Part shown: positions 1-8,770 of the stretch, in pieces
Position numbering within the stretch: the stretch's first letter is position 1
How the letters are laid out: every line of letters begins with the position of its first letter
Source: Sedimenticola selenatireducens DSM 17993
Lineage (GTDB): Bacteria > Pseudomonadota > Gammaproteobacteria > Chromatiales > Chromatiaceae
Assembly: GCF_000428045.1 (NCBI RefSeq)
Contig: NZ_ATZE01000032.1
Location: forward strand, 1-33,481
Length of the DNA stretch: 33,481 nucleotides
Reading direction: 5' to 3'
The notes under the pieces: generated by a model
What the model saw: only the letters and a program-made list of their open reading frames with translations
What the model was told of the DNA's origin: nothing
Databases searched by the model: none
Translations under genes and position numbers: made by a program

Positions 1-11
1 CGGCGCCCCGC

Positions 12-49
12 AGGGGTGAGTCGCGCAGCGACGAATCCATCCCGAGCGG
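12..49. repeat. Copy 1 of a 38-bp direct repeat
   Basis: Begins AGGGGTGAGTCGCGCAGCGA and ends in CCCGAGCGG. A second copy lies at 153-189, with 34 of 38 positions identical and one base deleted. The core TCGC-GCA-GCGA can form a small hairpin. A dispersed intergenic repeat is the most likely explanation, but only two copies are visible here. Confidence 0.6.
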
Positions 50-68
50 TCCCCAACCCAGGCAAACC

Positions 69-95
69 GGCCCCGTTTATCGGGGCCTTTTGTTT
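69..95 (+). terminator. Rho-independent terminator
   Basis: A perfect 7-bp stem (GGCCCCG / CGGGGCC) with a 5-nt loop (TTTAT) is followed by TTTTGTTT. It probably ends a transcript entering from the left of the window. Confidence 0.8.
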
Positions 96-133
96 CATCA
101 GGGGCGTGAGGTTTTGGTGAGAACCCTTCGGTT

Positions 134-201
134 CGACCAGCCAGCGCCTCGAAGGGGTGAGTCACGCAGCAACGAGTCCATCCGAGCGGCCTTGCTGGTC
201 G
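134..201. repeat. Inverted repeat enclosing repeat copy 2
   Basis: CGACCAGC (134-141) and GCTGGTCG (194-201) are perfect 8-bp inverted arms. They enclose the second copy of the 38-bp repeat (153-189). The right arm is followed by TGGTTTTTG, so the RNA could fold as a long stem with an internal hairpin. It may be a structured untranslated RNA or the remnant of a small repeat element. The function is unknown. Confidence 0.45.
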
Positions 202-824
202 TGGTTTTTGCAGTTTCAGTCGCTCTAAATACCTGACTGTTACGATTAACCGTTACAATCAGTGAGGGTCTGATCATGGGGTCAACGCCAGCTATGTAAA
301 CCCAATCCCGTCATTTCAAACGTGGTTCGATCTATTACTCCCATGCCTGATCCACAAACCCCTGCGCGCGGGTGATAGAACCGGAACAAGTCCCTGACCC
401 AGCCGGAACACAAATGAAAGCGCTTCACCGCTCGCTTAATCCCTTTATATCCAAGCAATCCATTGAGAAGAACTCGAACTGTTTTCAAACGGCCAGGGTG
501 CGAGAAACTTTTCTGAAACTCAGCCTGCTCCAGTTACCCAATTTCTATGAGACAGCACGCGACCAGAATAGGGTGGGTGTGATTCGGGTATGGAAGAAAT
601 CGATCTGTGAGGAGCTATACGCCGAAGGTGAGATCACGGTTATCCGACCGAAGGCCAGGCGGGAATGGAGCTTCCTTCGGGATAAGCCGCCTGGAATACA
701 GGGTCATTGATGGTTCGCAATGTGTCGGCTAATTGGATCTGATTAAAATCACAATTAATGAGTATTCCGTTGGTATATCTAACGGAAAGCGCAACCATAA
801 AATGAAGGCTAACGGGAGAGAACG
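202..824. other. Unassigned region with no recognisable gene
   Basis: Overlapping open frames exist on both strands: a GTG-start frame at 372-710 on the plus strand and an ATG frame at 282-488 on the minus strand. Neither has a convincing ribosome-binding site, a recognisable domain or membrane segments, and they conflict with each other. A short tandem motif, GTTACGAT / GTTACAAT, lies near 239-260. The leader of the NifX-like gene occupies the right end. The region may be decayed coding DNA, but no parent gene could be recognised. Confidence 0.4.
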
Positions 825-1169
825 ATGAAAATCGGTGTGACAAGTCAAAATTTCAAGACCATTACCGGTCATGCCGGCAAGACGAGGCGCTTCCTTATTT
901 ATTCGCAGGATGAACGGGGCAATATCATAGAGATCGAACGGCTCGACTTGCCCAAAGCGATGTCGATGCATGAGTTTCGCGGCGACAGGCATCCGATTGA
1001 TGAGTTCGACGTACTGGTCACCGCCGGTTGTGGTGATGGCTTTAGCCGGCGTATGGCCAGTCGGGGCGTCAAAGTAGTGACCACCAGCGAGGTGGATCCA
1101 AAAGTAGCGGTTTCCCTGCTTCTTGCGGGTGTATCGTTGCCACCGGCACAACCGCACGAGCATGGTTGA
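825..1169 (+). CDS. NifB/NifX-family iron-molybdenum cluster-binding protein
   Basis: This is a 114-residue cytosolic protein resembling the stand-alone Nitro_FeMo-Co domain found in NifX, NafY and the C-terminus of NifB, which bind Fe-S or FeMo cofactor precursors. It shows the family fold cues: an N-terminal beta strand (MKIGVTSQNF), the HPIDEFDVLVTAGCGDGFSRR segment in the middle, and a GVKVVTTSEVDPKVAVSLLLAG end. The start is supported by a GGGAGAG Shine-Dalgarno sequence about 7 nt upstream. No nitrogenase gene lies nearby. Stand-alone members occur in many non-diazotrophs, so a role in nitrogen fixation should not be assumed. The family call is fairly secure; the ligand is unknown. Confidence 0.8.
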   Translation: MKIGVTSQNFKTITGHAGKTRRFLIYSQDERGNIIEIERLDLPKAMSMHEFRGDRHPIDEFDVLVTAGCGDGFSRRMASRGVKVVTTSEVDPKVAVSLLLAGVSLPPAQPHEHG

Positions 1170-1680
1170 GGTCTGTAGCAATAGAGTTGTTTCAATTGAG
1201 CTTTCCCCGAAAGCGATCTGGCTTGGGCATCAGACCAGTATCCACCGCCTGGTTCAAATAACACGGTGGAAAGAGCGATATCCATGCTCGATCAGATCGT
1301 GATTAAACTTTCGCGCTATCACTTTCTGTTCGTTCCCCAAATACCGTATGGCCGTTCGGCCTGAGAGTGTGATGAGTTGGACAATTGTGCTGACAGACAT
1401 CGTCTCGAAGGTTGGACTGACGGTCGTCCTGGGAAGCGGCAAACCCCTCAAGTCACCGGGAAACAGCGTGTTTATGCAGCCTATACTTGGATACAGCCTT
1501 GAAGTTGTCCTCCACGTCCGCCTGACTGACCGGTCATGCCTACACCAGAATCATCAGGTTATGACGCAGGGCCAGTGCCCACGGCAGGGTGGAAGAGTTG
1601 AAGATCAGGTCGACACTGTTTGTAGACTGAATTAAGAGGACATTGTTGGGTTTCCCGAACTTGGATGAGGAGGGAAGACG
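1170..1680. other. Intergenic region, possibly with decayed coding DNA
   Basis: No intact gene is supported here. On the minus strand between about 1640 and 1380, one frame reads like protein (VDLIFNSSTLPWALALRHNL, then ADVEDNFKAVSKYRLHKHAV) but is broken by several stops. This suggests a pseudogene fragment whose family I do not recognise. The right end holds the leader of the acyl-CoA dehydrogenase gene, with a GAGGAGG Shine-Dalgarno. Confidence 0.35.
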
Positions 1681-3141
1681 ATGAACCTGGAGCAACTAAC
1701 GTCGCCCGTGGCGTTTCTGATGGCCCGGCTGGGTGAACTTCCCCGCGAGAAGTCATTGCGGAGTTATCAGGATTGGTGGGTGACTGAGGGCATGGCCATC
1801 TCCGAGTCCGTGGATCGCAACGGCACCCCCTGGCTGCGCCTGTTTGACCGTCAGGGCGGACGGGTGGACGAGGTTCTGTTCGCTCCCGACTACCGGCGAA
1901 TGCTGGGGCGTGGCTACCGGGAGGGAGTGATCTGGCGAGGCTTCGGGGAGGGCGGGTCCCTGTGGCACGCCTATCTGCTGGGTTATGTGACCGCCTTCTT
2001 CGATGCCGGACTCTATTGCCCTTATACGGTCAGTCTTGCCACTGCCATGCCCCTGGCCAAATATGGCGATGAGGCGCTGCAACGGCGTTTCCTTGCCCCT
2101 CTGCTGCGCAAGGACGGGCAGAACTGGCAGGGAGCTACCTGGATGACGGAGATTGGAGGTGGCTCCGACCTGGGTGCCAATGTGGCGACCGTGGCGCGAC
2201 CGGCTGGTGACCGTTGGCGGCTCACTGGTGACAAGTATTTCGCCAGTAACGTGGGGGCGGAAGTGGCGGTGGTGGCGGCCCGCCCCCAGAGTGCGCCAAA
2301 AGGGGTGCGCGGACTCGCGCTGTTCGTGCTGGGGCGTCATACGGAAGACGGTCGCCTGAATTATCGCATCCGTCGGCTCAAGGACAAGATCGCCACCCGT
2401 TCGGTGCCCACCGGTGAGGTGGAACTGCGCGACAGCGAGGCCTGGCTGCTGGGTCCGGCGGAGACCGGGGTCTACCTGATCCTGGAGGTGTTAAACGTCT
2501 CTCGGGTGGCCAACTGCATTGCCAGCGTTGCCCTGGCACAGCGGGCGATGGCCGAGGCGCTGGAGTTCGCCCGCGAGCGGGTGGCCTTTGACAGGCCGAT
2601 CCTCGAACACCCCCTGCTGGCCCGGCAGTTTCGGGAGCGCGCAGATGCCCTCGTGGCAGCCTTCGCCATGGCCTGGGAGGTGGTCACGCTGTTGGATGAT
2701 GTCTGGCGGCAGACTCCGCCCTATGCAGAGCGCTACCATCTGTTCCGGTTGCTGGCCCACCTGGGCAAGTACTGGACGGCCGAACTGGCAGTGGACACGG
2801 CCAAGTGGGCCATGGAAGTCCACGGCGGGTTGGGGGTACTAGCGGAGTATCCGGTGGAGCGCTGGCTGCGTGAGGCCATGATCCTGGCTATATGGGAGGG
2901 CACCAGCCACCGTCAGATGCTCGACGGACTGGAGGCCATGCTGCACAAGGGTGCCCACCGGTTGCTGCTGGCGCATCTGGCACCCCATGCCGACCCGGTC
3001 CGTGCGGCGGCGCTGGAGCGTTCCCTGGAGGCGTTGCTGGGACTGCCCCCCGCGGAGCGGGAGGCTGCGGTGGAGCCACTGTTTCGGGAGCTGGCCCAAT
3101 TTACCGGGGAAGCCCTGGCGCAACGTGGATTTGAGGTATAG
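1681..3141 (+). CDS. Acyl-CoA dehydrogenase family protein (AidB-like)
   Basis: This 486-residue flavoprotein of the acyl-CoA dehydrogenase superfamily is predicted to be a cytosolic FAD enzyme oxidising an acyl-CoA or acting as an AidB-like flavoprotein. The FAD/substrate signature WMTEIGGGSDLG (about 154-165) is of the AidB-type MTE-x-GGSD form, followed by LTGDKYFASN. The C-terminal helical domain contains EVHGGLGVLAEYPVERWLRE (379-398) and IWEGTSHRQMLD, in which Glu406 sits at a position used as catalytic base in some relatives. The start is well supported by GAGGAGGGAAG just upstream. The length is between that of ordinary acyl-CoA dehydrogenases (about 380) and AidB (about 540). No beta-oxidation partner lies nearby, so the substrate is open. 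Confidence 0.85.
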   Translation: MNLEQLTSPVAFLMARLGELPREKSLRSYQDWWVTEGMAISESVDRNGTPWLRLFDRQGGRVDEVLFAPDYRRMLGRGYREGVIWRGFGEGGSLWHAYLLGYVTAFFDAGLYCPYTVSLATAMPLAKYGDEALQRRFLAPLLRKDGQNWQGATWMTEIGGGSDLGANVATVARPAGDRWRLTGDKYFASNVGAEVAVVAARPQSAPKGVRGLALFVLGRHTEDGRLNYRIRRLKDKIATRSVPTGEVELRDSEAWLLGPAETGVYLILEVLNVSRVANCIASVALAQRAMAEALEFARERVAFDRPILEHPLLARQFRERADALVAAFAMAWEVVTLLDDVWRQTPPYAERYHLFRLLAHLGKYWTAELAVDTAKWAMEVHGGLGVLAEYPVERWLREAMILAIWEGTSHRQMLDGLEAMLHKGAHRLLLAHLAPHADPVRAAALERSLEALLGLPPAEREAAVEPLFRELAQFTGEALAQRGFEV

Positions 3142-3208
3142 GGTGCCGGTCGCCCCTACCCGGCGGTAATTTCAAATAACTGGTGGGTAATCAGGTAGGG
3201 TTACAAAG

Positions 3209-4243
3209 TTACTTTATTTCGTGAATCCCAACCTCGCTCCTGTATCGCCCCATATGCCCCTTGTCCAATATCGATGCCAATGACGATAAACGATCGATGA
3301 AGGGCTTTTTTGGTTTGAAGCTGACCTGGTAAAGCTCTGCTGTTTTGCTGGCGTCAAGCAGATAATCATCACTGGTGCATAGTTCATCCACCAGCTTCAA
3401 CTCCAGGGCGCGTGTCCCGTACCAGTGCTCCCCGGTCGCCACGGTAGCCATATCAAGATCCCGATGGGTCTTTACGAATGCCTTGAACAGCCGGTGGGTC
3501 TCATCGATTTCCTGCCGAAACCGGGCTCGGTCCTCGTCGGTGTTTTCACCAAAAAGTGTAACCGTTCTTTTAAACTCTCCGGCAGTGAACTGCTCAAAAT
3601 CAATATCGTGCCGCTTCAGGAAACGGTTGAAATTTGGCAACTGCGCCAATACACCGATGGAACCAACCACCGCAAAGGGTGCGGCAATGATGTGATCGGC
3701 CACACAGGCCATTAGATACCCGCCACTTGCGGCGATTTTGTCTACCGCTATGGTCAGTCGGATTTGCTTGTCCTTGATCCGCATGAGCTGGGAGGCCGCC
3801 AGGCCGTAGGCGTGAACCAGGCCACCACCGCTCTCCAAACGCAGCACGACTTCGTCTGCCGGCCTTGCCACGGTCAGGATGACGGTGATCTCTTCGCGCA
3901 AGGAGGCCACTGCAGAAGCGCGGATGTCACCGTGAAAATTCAGTACGAATATTCTCTTTTTATCTTTTGACGGGTCATCGGGTGTCTGTTCCCGGGATCG
4001 CTTGATCTCCTGCTTTCGCGTTTTCAGGATCTGTTTAAACACCTTCTTTGGCAGCATCGCCGCCTTCAGGGTATGCGCCATGTCGTCATACTCCCGGTTC
4101 AGGTATTTGACTTCAAGACGCTGTTTGCCCAGAGGCCTGTCTCGACCGGCGAGCGCGATGATGCCCCCCGTAATGGCAAGAATGGCCAATACAACGGTGA
4201 TCGATTTAGCCAGAAACAGGCTATAGTCGGTAACAAATTCCAT
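3209..4243 (-). CDS. sohB: Inner-membrane S49 peptidase SohB
   Basis: The 344-residue protein matches SohB, the single-domain member of the signal peptide peptidase A (S49) family, which cleaves peptides at the periplasmic face of the inner membrane. An N-terminal membrane segment (about 9-32) is followed by a charged, helical linker and the S49 domain. The catalytic serine is Ser173 in AASGGYLMA and the general-base lysine is Lys225 in AGEFKRTVT. Family motifs LRLESGGG and GSIGVLAQ are present. The length is close to that of E. coli SohB (about 349). It stands alone, transcribed leftward and convergent with the acyl-CoA dehydrogenase gene, with 67 bp between the two stop codons. Confidence 0.92.
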   Translation of the reverse strand: MEFVTDYSLFLAKSITVVLAILAITGGIIALAGRDRPLGKQRLEVKYLNREYDDMAHTLKAAMLPKKVFKQILKTRKQEIKRSREQTPDDPSKDKKRIFVLNFHGDIRASAVASLREEITVILTVARPADEVVLRLESGGGLVHAYGLAASQLMRIKDKQIRLTIAVDKIAASGGYLMACVADHIIAAPFAVVGSIGVLAQLPNFNRFLKRHDIDFEQFTAGEFKRTVTLFGENTDEDRARFRQEIDETHRLFKAFVKTHRDLDMATVATGEHWYGTRALELKLVDELCTSDDYLLDASKTAELYQVSFKPKKPFIDRLSSLASILDKGHMGRYRSEVGIHEIK

Positions 4244-4684
4244 TCATCACTCTCCCATGCGATGCCGTATTGAATACACAGTCCCTGGCGCCACTCGCGC
4301 ATGCTTCGGATAATCACTTGGTTAAGTTCCAATGAAGGAGTCAAGCATTTATAAGGTAGCCGGTTTGCTAGCAGGTACAATCCACCGGTAACCACCGAAC
4401 CGTAAGGTGGAGTCCGGATGAGCCCCTATGAACTAAGGATCAGCAGCACCTAAAGGCCGTCAGGTATTAAAGGGAGTCTAGTTTGCAGTGATTAAAAAGC
4501 CAGCCAGGTATTCGACACTGATCCCAAGCATTGCGGCTCTCCGGCATGATGCAGTAAGTAATCCAGCCGGCATGGCATGCACCCGTTTCGCAGTGACCGG
4601 ACCATGTATTTCGATATGCTCTGTGTTTGCTCCAGGTCTCGCCAGTTTGAGTATCCAGCAGACATAGTGTGTCAGATTGCCGGA
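4244..4684. other. Intergenic region, no gene recognised
   Basis: This 441-bp gap separates the sohB start from the histidine kinase stop. No frame shows a recognisable domain or a good ribosome-binding site. It should hold the sohB promoter at its left end. A small hairpin (GCCGG / CCGGC) spans the kinase stop codon at about 4679-4694 but lacks a T-run, so a terminator role is doubtful. Confidence 0.4.
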
Positions 4685-6028
4685 TTAAGCCGGCGATTGA
4701 AAAGCGGGTATTTCGATACAAGCTTCGGTACCGCCACCTGGTCGCGCAACCAGGCTAAGACGCCAGCCGTGGAACTGCGCCAGTTGCCGGGCTATGGCGA
4801 GCCCCAATCCGCTGCCGCCGCTGCTGCTGCTACGGGAAGGGTCCAGACGGTAAAAGGGTCGGAATACAGTCTCACGCTCCGCTTCCGGAATGCCTGGCCC
4901 CCGATCCAGTACCTTGATCACGCACCCCTCCGGGGTTCGTCTGTATTCAACGGCAACCCCAAGGCCGTCGCTATAACGCACCGCGTTTTGCAGCAAATTG
5001 GCAAGGATTCTTGTCAGCACCAGCGGCTGCAGGGTGAGCAGACATGGATCACCCGGAGTCCAGTCGATATCCGTACCCATGCGCCGTGCATCGATGACGC
5101 AGCGGTCGATGATATCTCTTATATCAATGGGTTCCGGGCTGTCACCTGCCAGCTCCTGCCCCAACTGCAGGTACTGGCTGATCAGATGCTCCATCTCCTG
5201 GATATCCTGTGTGGCCTCTGCGACCAGCTGTGCATCCGCTTGGGGTCTCAGCATTTCTAGGGTCAGACCCAGGCGCGCCAGAGGCGTGCGCAGATCGTGT
5301 GCGATACCGGAGAGCATGGTCGTGCGATCTGCCAGCAGTTCCTGTACCTGCAGTGCCATGTGATTGAAGGTGCGGGCAAGCTGTAACAGCTCAACCGGAC
5401 CCGCTTCCGGTAACGGTTTGGGTGTAACGCCGCGGCCGATCTCGTCCGCAGCTTTGGCAAAACGTGCCAGTGGACGTGTCAGGCGGCGCACCAGCAAAAG
5501 CGCTGTCAGCAACACCAGTGCTATGCCAAGGGTAAAGACGATCAGAGCCGCCAACGGTGGCTGTGGACCAAGCCGTGCAAGCGTAAATCCAAAACGTACT
5601 ACCCGCTCATTGACGGGGATGTCTGTCCAAAACCAGCGGGTTCCATCGTCAGAAATAGTCTGCTTTATAGTGATGGATTGGTTGCTGCGCCGGGTGAGGC
5701 TGTCCTGCAGGAAGTGAATATAGGGAAGCAGCCGGGTTTCTTCACCGGGCAGCGGCGAGGTGGTTTGGTACATGAACAGGCCGTGATTGAGTTCCAGTTC
5801 CAGTTCAAAATCCGGACGTGTCTGCGGCGGCAACTCGGCCCAGGTTTGCGCTGATACCATCATCAGTGCTGCGAGATCCTCGGCAGAACGCTTGGCAACC
5901 GGTATAACAATCAAGTAGCCGATTGTGATCAAAGTCAGTAGCAGGAACAGTAACGTTGTAGCCGCCAGTGTCGCCGAAGTCTTTGCGTAGAGGGTTTTCG
6001 GCCACCAGCGTTGTAAAAGGTTCTTCAT
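4685..6028 (-). CDS. EnvZ-like sensor histidine kinase
   Basis: The 447-residue inner-membrane kinase senses an envelope signal and phosphorylates the OmpR-type regulator encoded just upstream. It has transmembrane segment 1 at about 15-43, a periplasmic sensor region of roughly 110 residues, transmembrane segment 2 at about 158-180, and a HAMP linker at about 180-232. The HisKA phospho-acceptor is His244 in GIAHDLRTPLARLG. The ATPase domain shows the N box (NLLQNAVRYS, near 344-353), the G1 box DRGPGIP and the G2 box GGSGLGLAI. The organisation and H-box resemble EnvZ. It overlaps the regulator gene by 4 bp, so the two are co-transcribed. The signal is unknown; the regulated secreted proteins next door suggest an envelope cue. 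Confidence 0.93.
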   Translation of the reverse strand: MKNLLQRWWPKTLYAKTSATLAATTLLFLLLTLITIGYLIVIPVAKRSAEDLAALMMVSAQTWAELPPQTRPDFELELELNHGLFMYQTTSPLPGEETRLLPYIHFLQDSLTRRSNQSITIKQTISDDGTRWFWTDIPVNERVVRFGFTLARLGPQPPLAALIVFTLGIALVLLTALLLVRRLTRPLARFAKAADEIGRGVTPKPLPEAGPVELLQLARTFNHMALQVQELLADRTTMLSGIAHDLRTPLARLGLTLEMLRPQADAQLVAEATQDIQEMEHLISQYLQLGQELAGDSPEPIDIRDIIDRCVIDARRMGTDIDWTPGDPCLLTLQPLVLTRILANLLQNAVRYSDGLGVAVEYRRTPEGCVIKVLDRGPGIPEAERETVFRPFYRLDPSRSSSSGGSGLGLAIARQLAQFHGWRLSLVARPGGGTEACIEIPAFQSPA

Positions 6029-6738
6029 CCTTGCGCTTCACCTTTGGGAGCGAACAGGTACCCTTCTCCCCAGATGGTACGAATATAGCGTGGTGTGGCC
6101 TGGTCATCCTCAATCTTGCGTCGCAGCCGGGTGACACGTACATCGATCGAGCGATCAAAGGGTGAACGGTCATAACCCTTGATCAGGTCGATCAAGAGGT
6201 CGCGACTCAAGACCCGGTTGGGGTGTTCAGCAAAGACACGCAGCAAGGTGAATTCTGCAGTCGTCAGCGGTACTGGTTCCCCGTTTCGGGTGAGTTCATG
6301 CCCCGTGATGTCAAGGCGATAGGGACCAAAGGCATGCGTTATTTCTGGCGCCTTGCTGACAGCTGCCGTATGGCGGCGCAACAGGACGCGGATTCTGGCG
6401 AGCAGTTCACGGGGGTTGAACGGCTTGGCAAGATAGTCGTCGGCGCCGATTTCCAGGCCGATAATGCGATCGATGTCCTCGCCGCGCGCCGAGAGCATGA
6501 TAATCGGCAGGTCACCCTCGGCACGCAGCCTGCGCGCCAGGCTCAGTCCATCCTCGCCCGGCAGCATCAGGTCCAGGATTACCGCGTCTGGTGTCTGTTT
6601 CGCGAGAAAATTGTCCATTGCCGGTCCATCCGGAACCGCCGTGACACGAAATCCCTGTTCTACCAGATAACGTGACAGCCGGTCGCGCAGCGCACGATCA
6701 TCGTCCACGATCAGCAGGTGTTCGGATCTGTTTTCCAT
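6025..6738 (-). CDS. OmpR-family response regulator
   Basis: This 237-residue regulator has a receiver domain (1-120) and an OmpR/PhoB winged-helix DNA-binding domain (about 135-232). The acidic pocket is DDD at 12-14, the phospho-acceptor is Asp56 in VILDLMLP, and the conserved lysine is Lys105 in LAKPF. The C-terminal domain ends with the usual RTIWGEGYLF wing motif. It is the first gene of a two-gene operon with the sensor kinase and is divergent from the secreted-protein gene at 6923. The intergenic region contains repeated GAAACA/GTTACA boxes spaced 10 bp apart, as expected for this family. An identical arrangement recurs upstream of the gene at 8907. Its closest experimental model would be OmpR, but the regulon is inferred only from this window. 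Confidence 0.93.
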   Translation of the reverse strand: MENRSEHLLIVDDDRALRDRLSRYLVEQGFRVTAVPDGPAMDNFLAKQTPDAVILDLMLPGEDGLSLARRLRAEGDLPIIMLSARGEDIDRIIGLEIGADDYLAKPFNPRELLARIRVLLRRHTAAVSKAPEITHAFGPYRLDITGHELTRNGEPVPLTTAEFTLLRVFAEHPNRVLSRDLLIDLIKGYDRSPFDRSIDVRVTRLRRKIEDDQATPRYIRTIWGEGYLFAPKGEAQG

Positions 6739-6787
6739 CTTCCAAGTTTATCGGGTTTCCATCACCCATGCCCATTCAATCAATCGT

Positions 6788-6840
6788 TGTGAAACACACT
6801 GTTACATATTCGCCGCCAGCGGAAATCTCTCTGAAACACC
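6788..6840 (+). promoter_or_regulatory. Candidate OmpR-type operator, site A
   Basis: Boxes GAAACA (6791), GTTACAT (6801), GGAAAT (6821) and GAAACA (6833) are spaced 0, 10, 30 and 42 bp apart. The same order and spacing recur at 8774-8821. The first pair forms a 10-bp tandem repeat typical of OmpR/PhoB-family sites, and TGTTACATATT resembles E. coli OmpR boxes. The site lies between the divergent regulator gene and the secreted-protein gene. Confidence 0.65.
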
Positions 6841-6922
6841 CGGCATCGAGTATTCCAGTACGAAAAGATGGCCGGAGCCTTCGTGTGACAGCTTCCGGAA
6901 ATTAACCCACAGGATGATCAAG

Positions 6923-7624
6923 ATGAATAGGACGTTTTTCATAACCAGTTTGCTCTATCTGGGCCTTGCCTTGCCGGCTCACTCGGCTGATGAAATTGAC
7001 ATGATCAGTGGCGAACACCGGTCGCCACCGGACTTCTCCGGCACCTGGCGACTGGACAAGGCCTCAAGTGATGATCCGGAGGCCAAGCTGCAGGAAGCCA
7101 GGGAGATGATGCGAGAGTCGAGAGGTATGCGTGGGGGTATGGGGGGCGGTTTCGGGCGCGGTAAAGGCGGTGACATGGAGGCCCGGCGTCAGGGCAGTGG
7201 CAGGGGCAGGGGCAGGGGCGCTTCCAGAGGTATGCCGGCGGCCTCGGCCAGCGAAGTCCGTGTCCTGATCAGTAGCGCCGAGATACTGGAATTGTCCCAT
7301 GCAGACCCCATGCTGCTGATTTCCGTGGATGGCGGTCCGCAGCAACGACTCTTCACGGATTTTCGCGGAGCGGCGGTATCTGCGAGTAGTTCCGTACCAC
7401 AGGCGGTGACCACGGCAGGCTGGGAGGGTGATGTACTGGTAATCGAAACCACACAGGATAGCAAACCCACCCTGTTGCAACGATACCACCTTAGAACGGA
7501 TAGCGGACAGCTTGAGGTAATCACCAATCTCACGCTACCCGGTACATCGCTGAATGTATCGATCAAATGTTTCTATGACCGGGCAAATGCGCGGACGACA
7601 AGTGCCGCGGGCGTTGGGTCATGA
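6923..7624 (+). CDS. Secreted protein of unknown function with an RG-rich segment
   Basis: The 233-residue product begins with a clear signal peptide (about residues 1-21, ending LPAHSA before DEIDM), so it should be periplasmic. After a short PPDFSGTWRLDKASSDDPEA segment it has a low-complexity Gly/Arg/Met-rich stretch (about 55-100), then a beta-rich domain with repeated short strands and the sequence WEGDVLVIETTQ. The FSGTW and WEGD...L motifs recall small secreted lipocalin-like or DUF-type domains, but no family is assigned. The start at 6923 is chosen because AGGA sits 8 nt upstream; an ATG 9 nt earlier is possible. It is downstream of operator site A and probably co-transcribed with the TPR gene 44 bp later. 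Confidence 0.7.
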   Translation: MNRTFFITSLLYLGLALPAHSADEIDMISGEHRSPPDFSGTWRLDKASSDDPEAKLQEAREMMRESRGMRGGMGGGFGRGKGGDMEARRQGSGRGRGRGASRGMPAASASEVRVLISSAEILELSHADPMLLISVDGGPQQRLFTDFRGAAVSASSSVPQAVTTAGWEGDVLVIETTQDSKPTLLQRYHLRTDSGQLEVITNLTLPGTSLNVSIKCFYDRANARTTSAAGVGS

Positions 7625-7668
7625 TCAGGATTTTAAGCGTCTTATAGGGATTAATCGGAGAGAGATAT

Positions 7669-8757
7669 ATGGGTATGCAAAGCAAAATCACCACAAGGGC
7701 AGTTTGCCTGATACTGTTCTTTTACCTGTTATTTGTCGGCGCCGGGTCGGTGGCAGCCAGTGTCATTATGGACAAACAGGCCGCACAGCTGGATTCAGGG
7801 GAGGCAGATGTTGCGGATGAAGCTATGGCGAAACACGCCTCGACGCCGTCTGTCGTTCTACTAGAGAGGGTACGAAAAAATGCCAGGCAGCAAGCCGCTG
7901 CGGCTGCATTTTCACTGGGAATCATGGCCATAGAGCAGAAGGACTTTACCACTGCAGAACTGCTGGTTCAGGAATCTCTGCAGTTGCAGCCATCAAACCC
8001 CGAGTACCTGTACGTTGCCGCCAGTCTGGCCTTTAACAGGGGAGCATTTGCGGAGGCGGAAGCGTATCAGTTACGGAGTCTGGAACTGACGAAGGCGGAG
8101 CTGGGGACTCAGGATATCCGCACTGCCTCGCTGATGGATGATCTAGGGACTATCTATCTTGCCCAGCAGCATTACGATCAAGCCGAACGTATATGGCGGG
8201 AGAGTCTGTCTATCCGTGAACAGATCCTGGGCAATACGCACCCGTCCATAGCTCCGCGTCTGAAGGATCTGGCAGGATTGGTCATGCATGATGGAAGATT
8301 TGACGAAACCGAGCAACTGCTGAAGCGGTTGATTCATATCCTGGAGGCGGATACAGGGCCAGACCGCATGGATATCGCCACTGCACAGCATATCCTGGCT
8401 GATTTCTATGTCAGCCGGCATCGGAAGAATGAGGCTGATGAACTTTACCGCAGGGTATTGGCGGACTGGAAAGCGGCCCCCACACAAAAGCGCCTGTTAA
8501 TTGCCGCCAGGCTCTATGAGCTTGGTAATGAATACCTTTCGCAACTACGGCTGGAGGAAGCCAGACCGCAGTTCGAGTTGGTGCTTGGATTGCTGGAGAA
8601 CGACTTCGGGGCAGACCACTTGTATGTCCGAGGCGCGAGGACGGCATTGATCAAGCTGAAATCCGAGCAGGAAGAGCACAGTGGAAACAATACGGTTGAT
8701 CCAGTGGGGGACAGAGAATTGCATAGCCGGTTTTCACAACACAGGGAGGTCATGTGA
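7669..8757 (+). CDS. Tetratricopeptide-repeat protein, exported or membrane-anchored
   Basis: The 362-residue protein has an N-terminal hydrophobic segment (about 8-28) that acts as a signal peptide or anchor. It is followed by a helical TPR array (about 75-330) with paired helices such as PEYLYVAASLAFNRGAFAEA and a Kinesin-light-chain-like pattern (LGTIYLAQQHYDQAERIWRE). TPRs mediate protein-protein contacts; the partner is unknown. A GGAGAG Shine-Dalgarno lies 6 nt before the ATG. It follows the secreted RG-rich protein by 44 bp, so it is likely in the same operon and under the OmpR-like regulator. Confidence 0.8.
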   Translation: MGMQSKITTRAVCLILFFYLLFVGAGSVAASVIMDKQAAQLDSGEADVADEAMAKHASTPSVVLLERVRKNARQQAAAAAFSLGIMAIEQKDFTTAELLVQESLQLQPSNPEYLYVAASLAFNRGAFAEAEAYQLRSLELTKAELGTQDIRTASLMDDLGTIYLAQQHYDQAERIWRESLSIREQILGNTHPSIAPRLKDLAGLVMHDGRFDETEQLLKRLIHILEADTGPDRMDIATAQHILADFYVSRHRKNEADELYRRVLADWKAAPTQKRLLIAARLYELGNEYLSQLRLEEARPQFELVLGLLENDFGADHLYVRGARTALIKLKSEQEEHSGNNTVDPVGDRELHSRFSQHREVM

Positions 8758-8770
8758 TCACCGCCGTTTC

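Noticed and set aside
372-710. 112-codon GTG-start open frame on the plus strand
   Set aside because: It has no Shine-Dalgarno, no recognisable domain, and conflicts with a minus-strand frame. It is reported only as an unassigned region.
825-1169. Nitrogen-fixation island
   Set aside because: A single stand-alone NifX-like domain is common outside diazotrophs, and no nif structural or regulatory gene is in the window.
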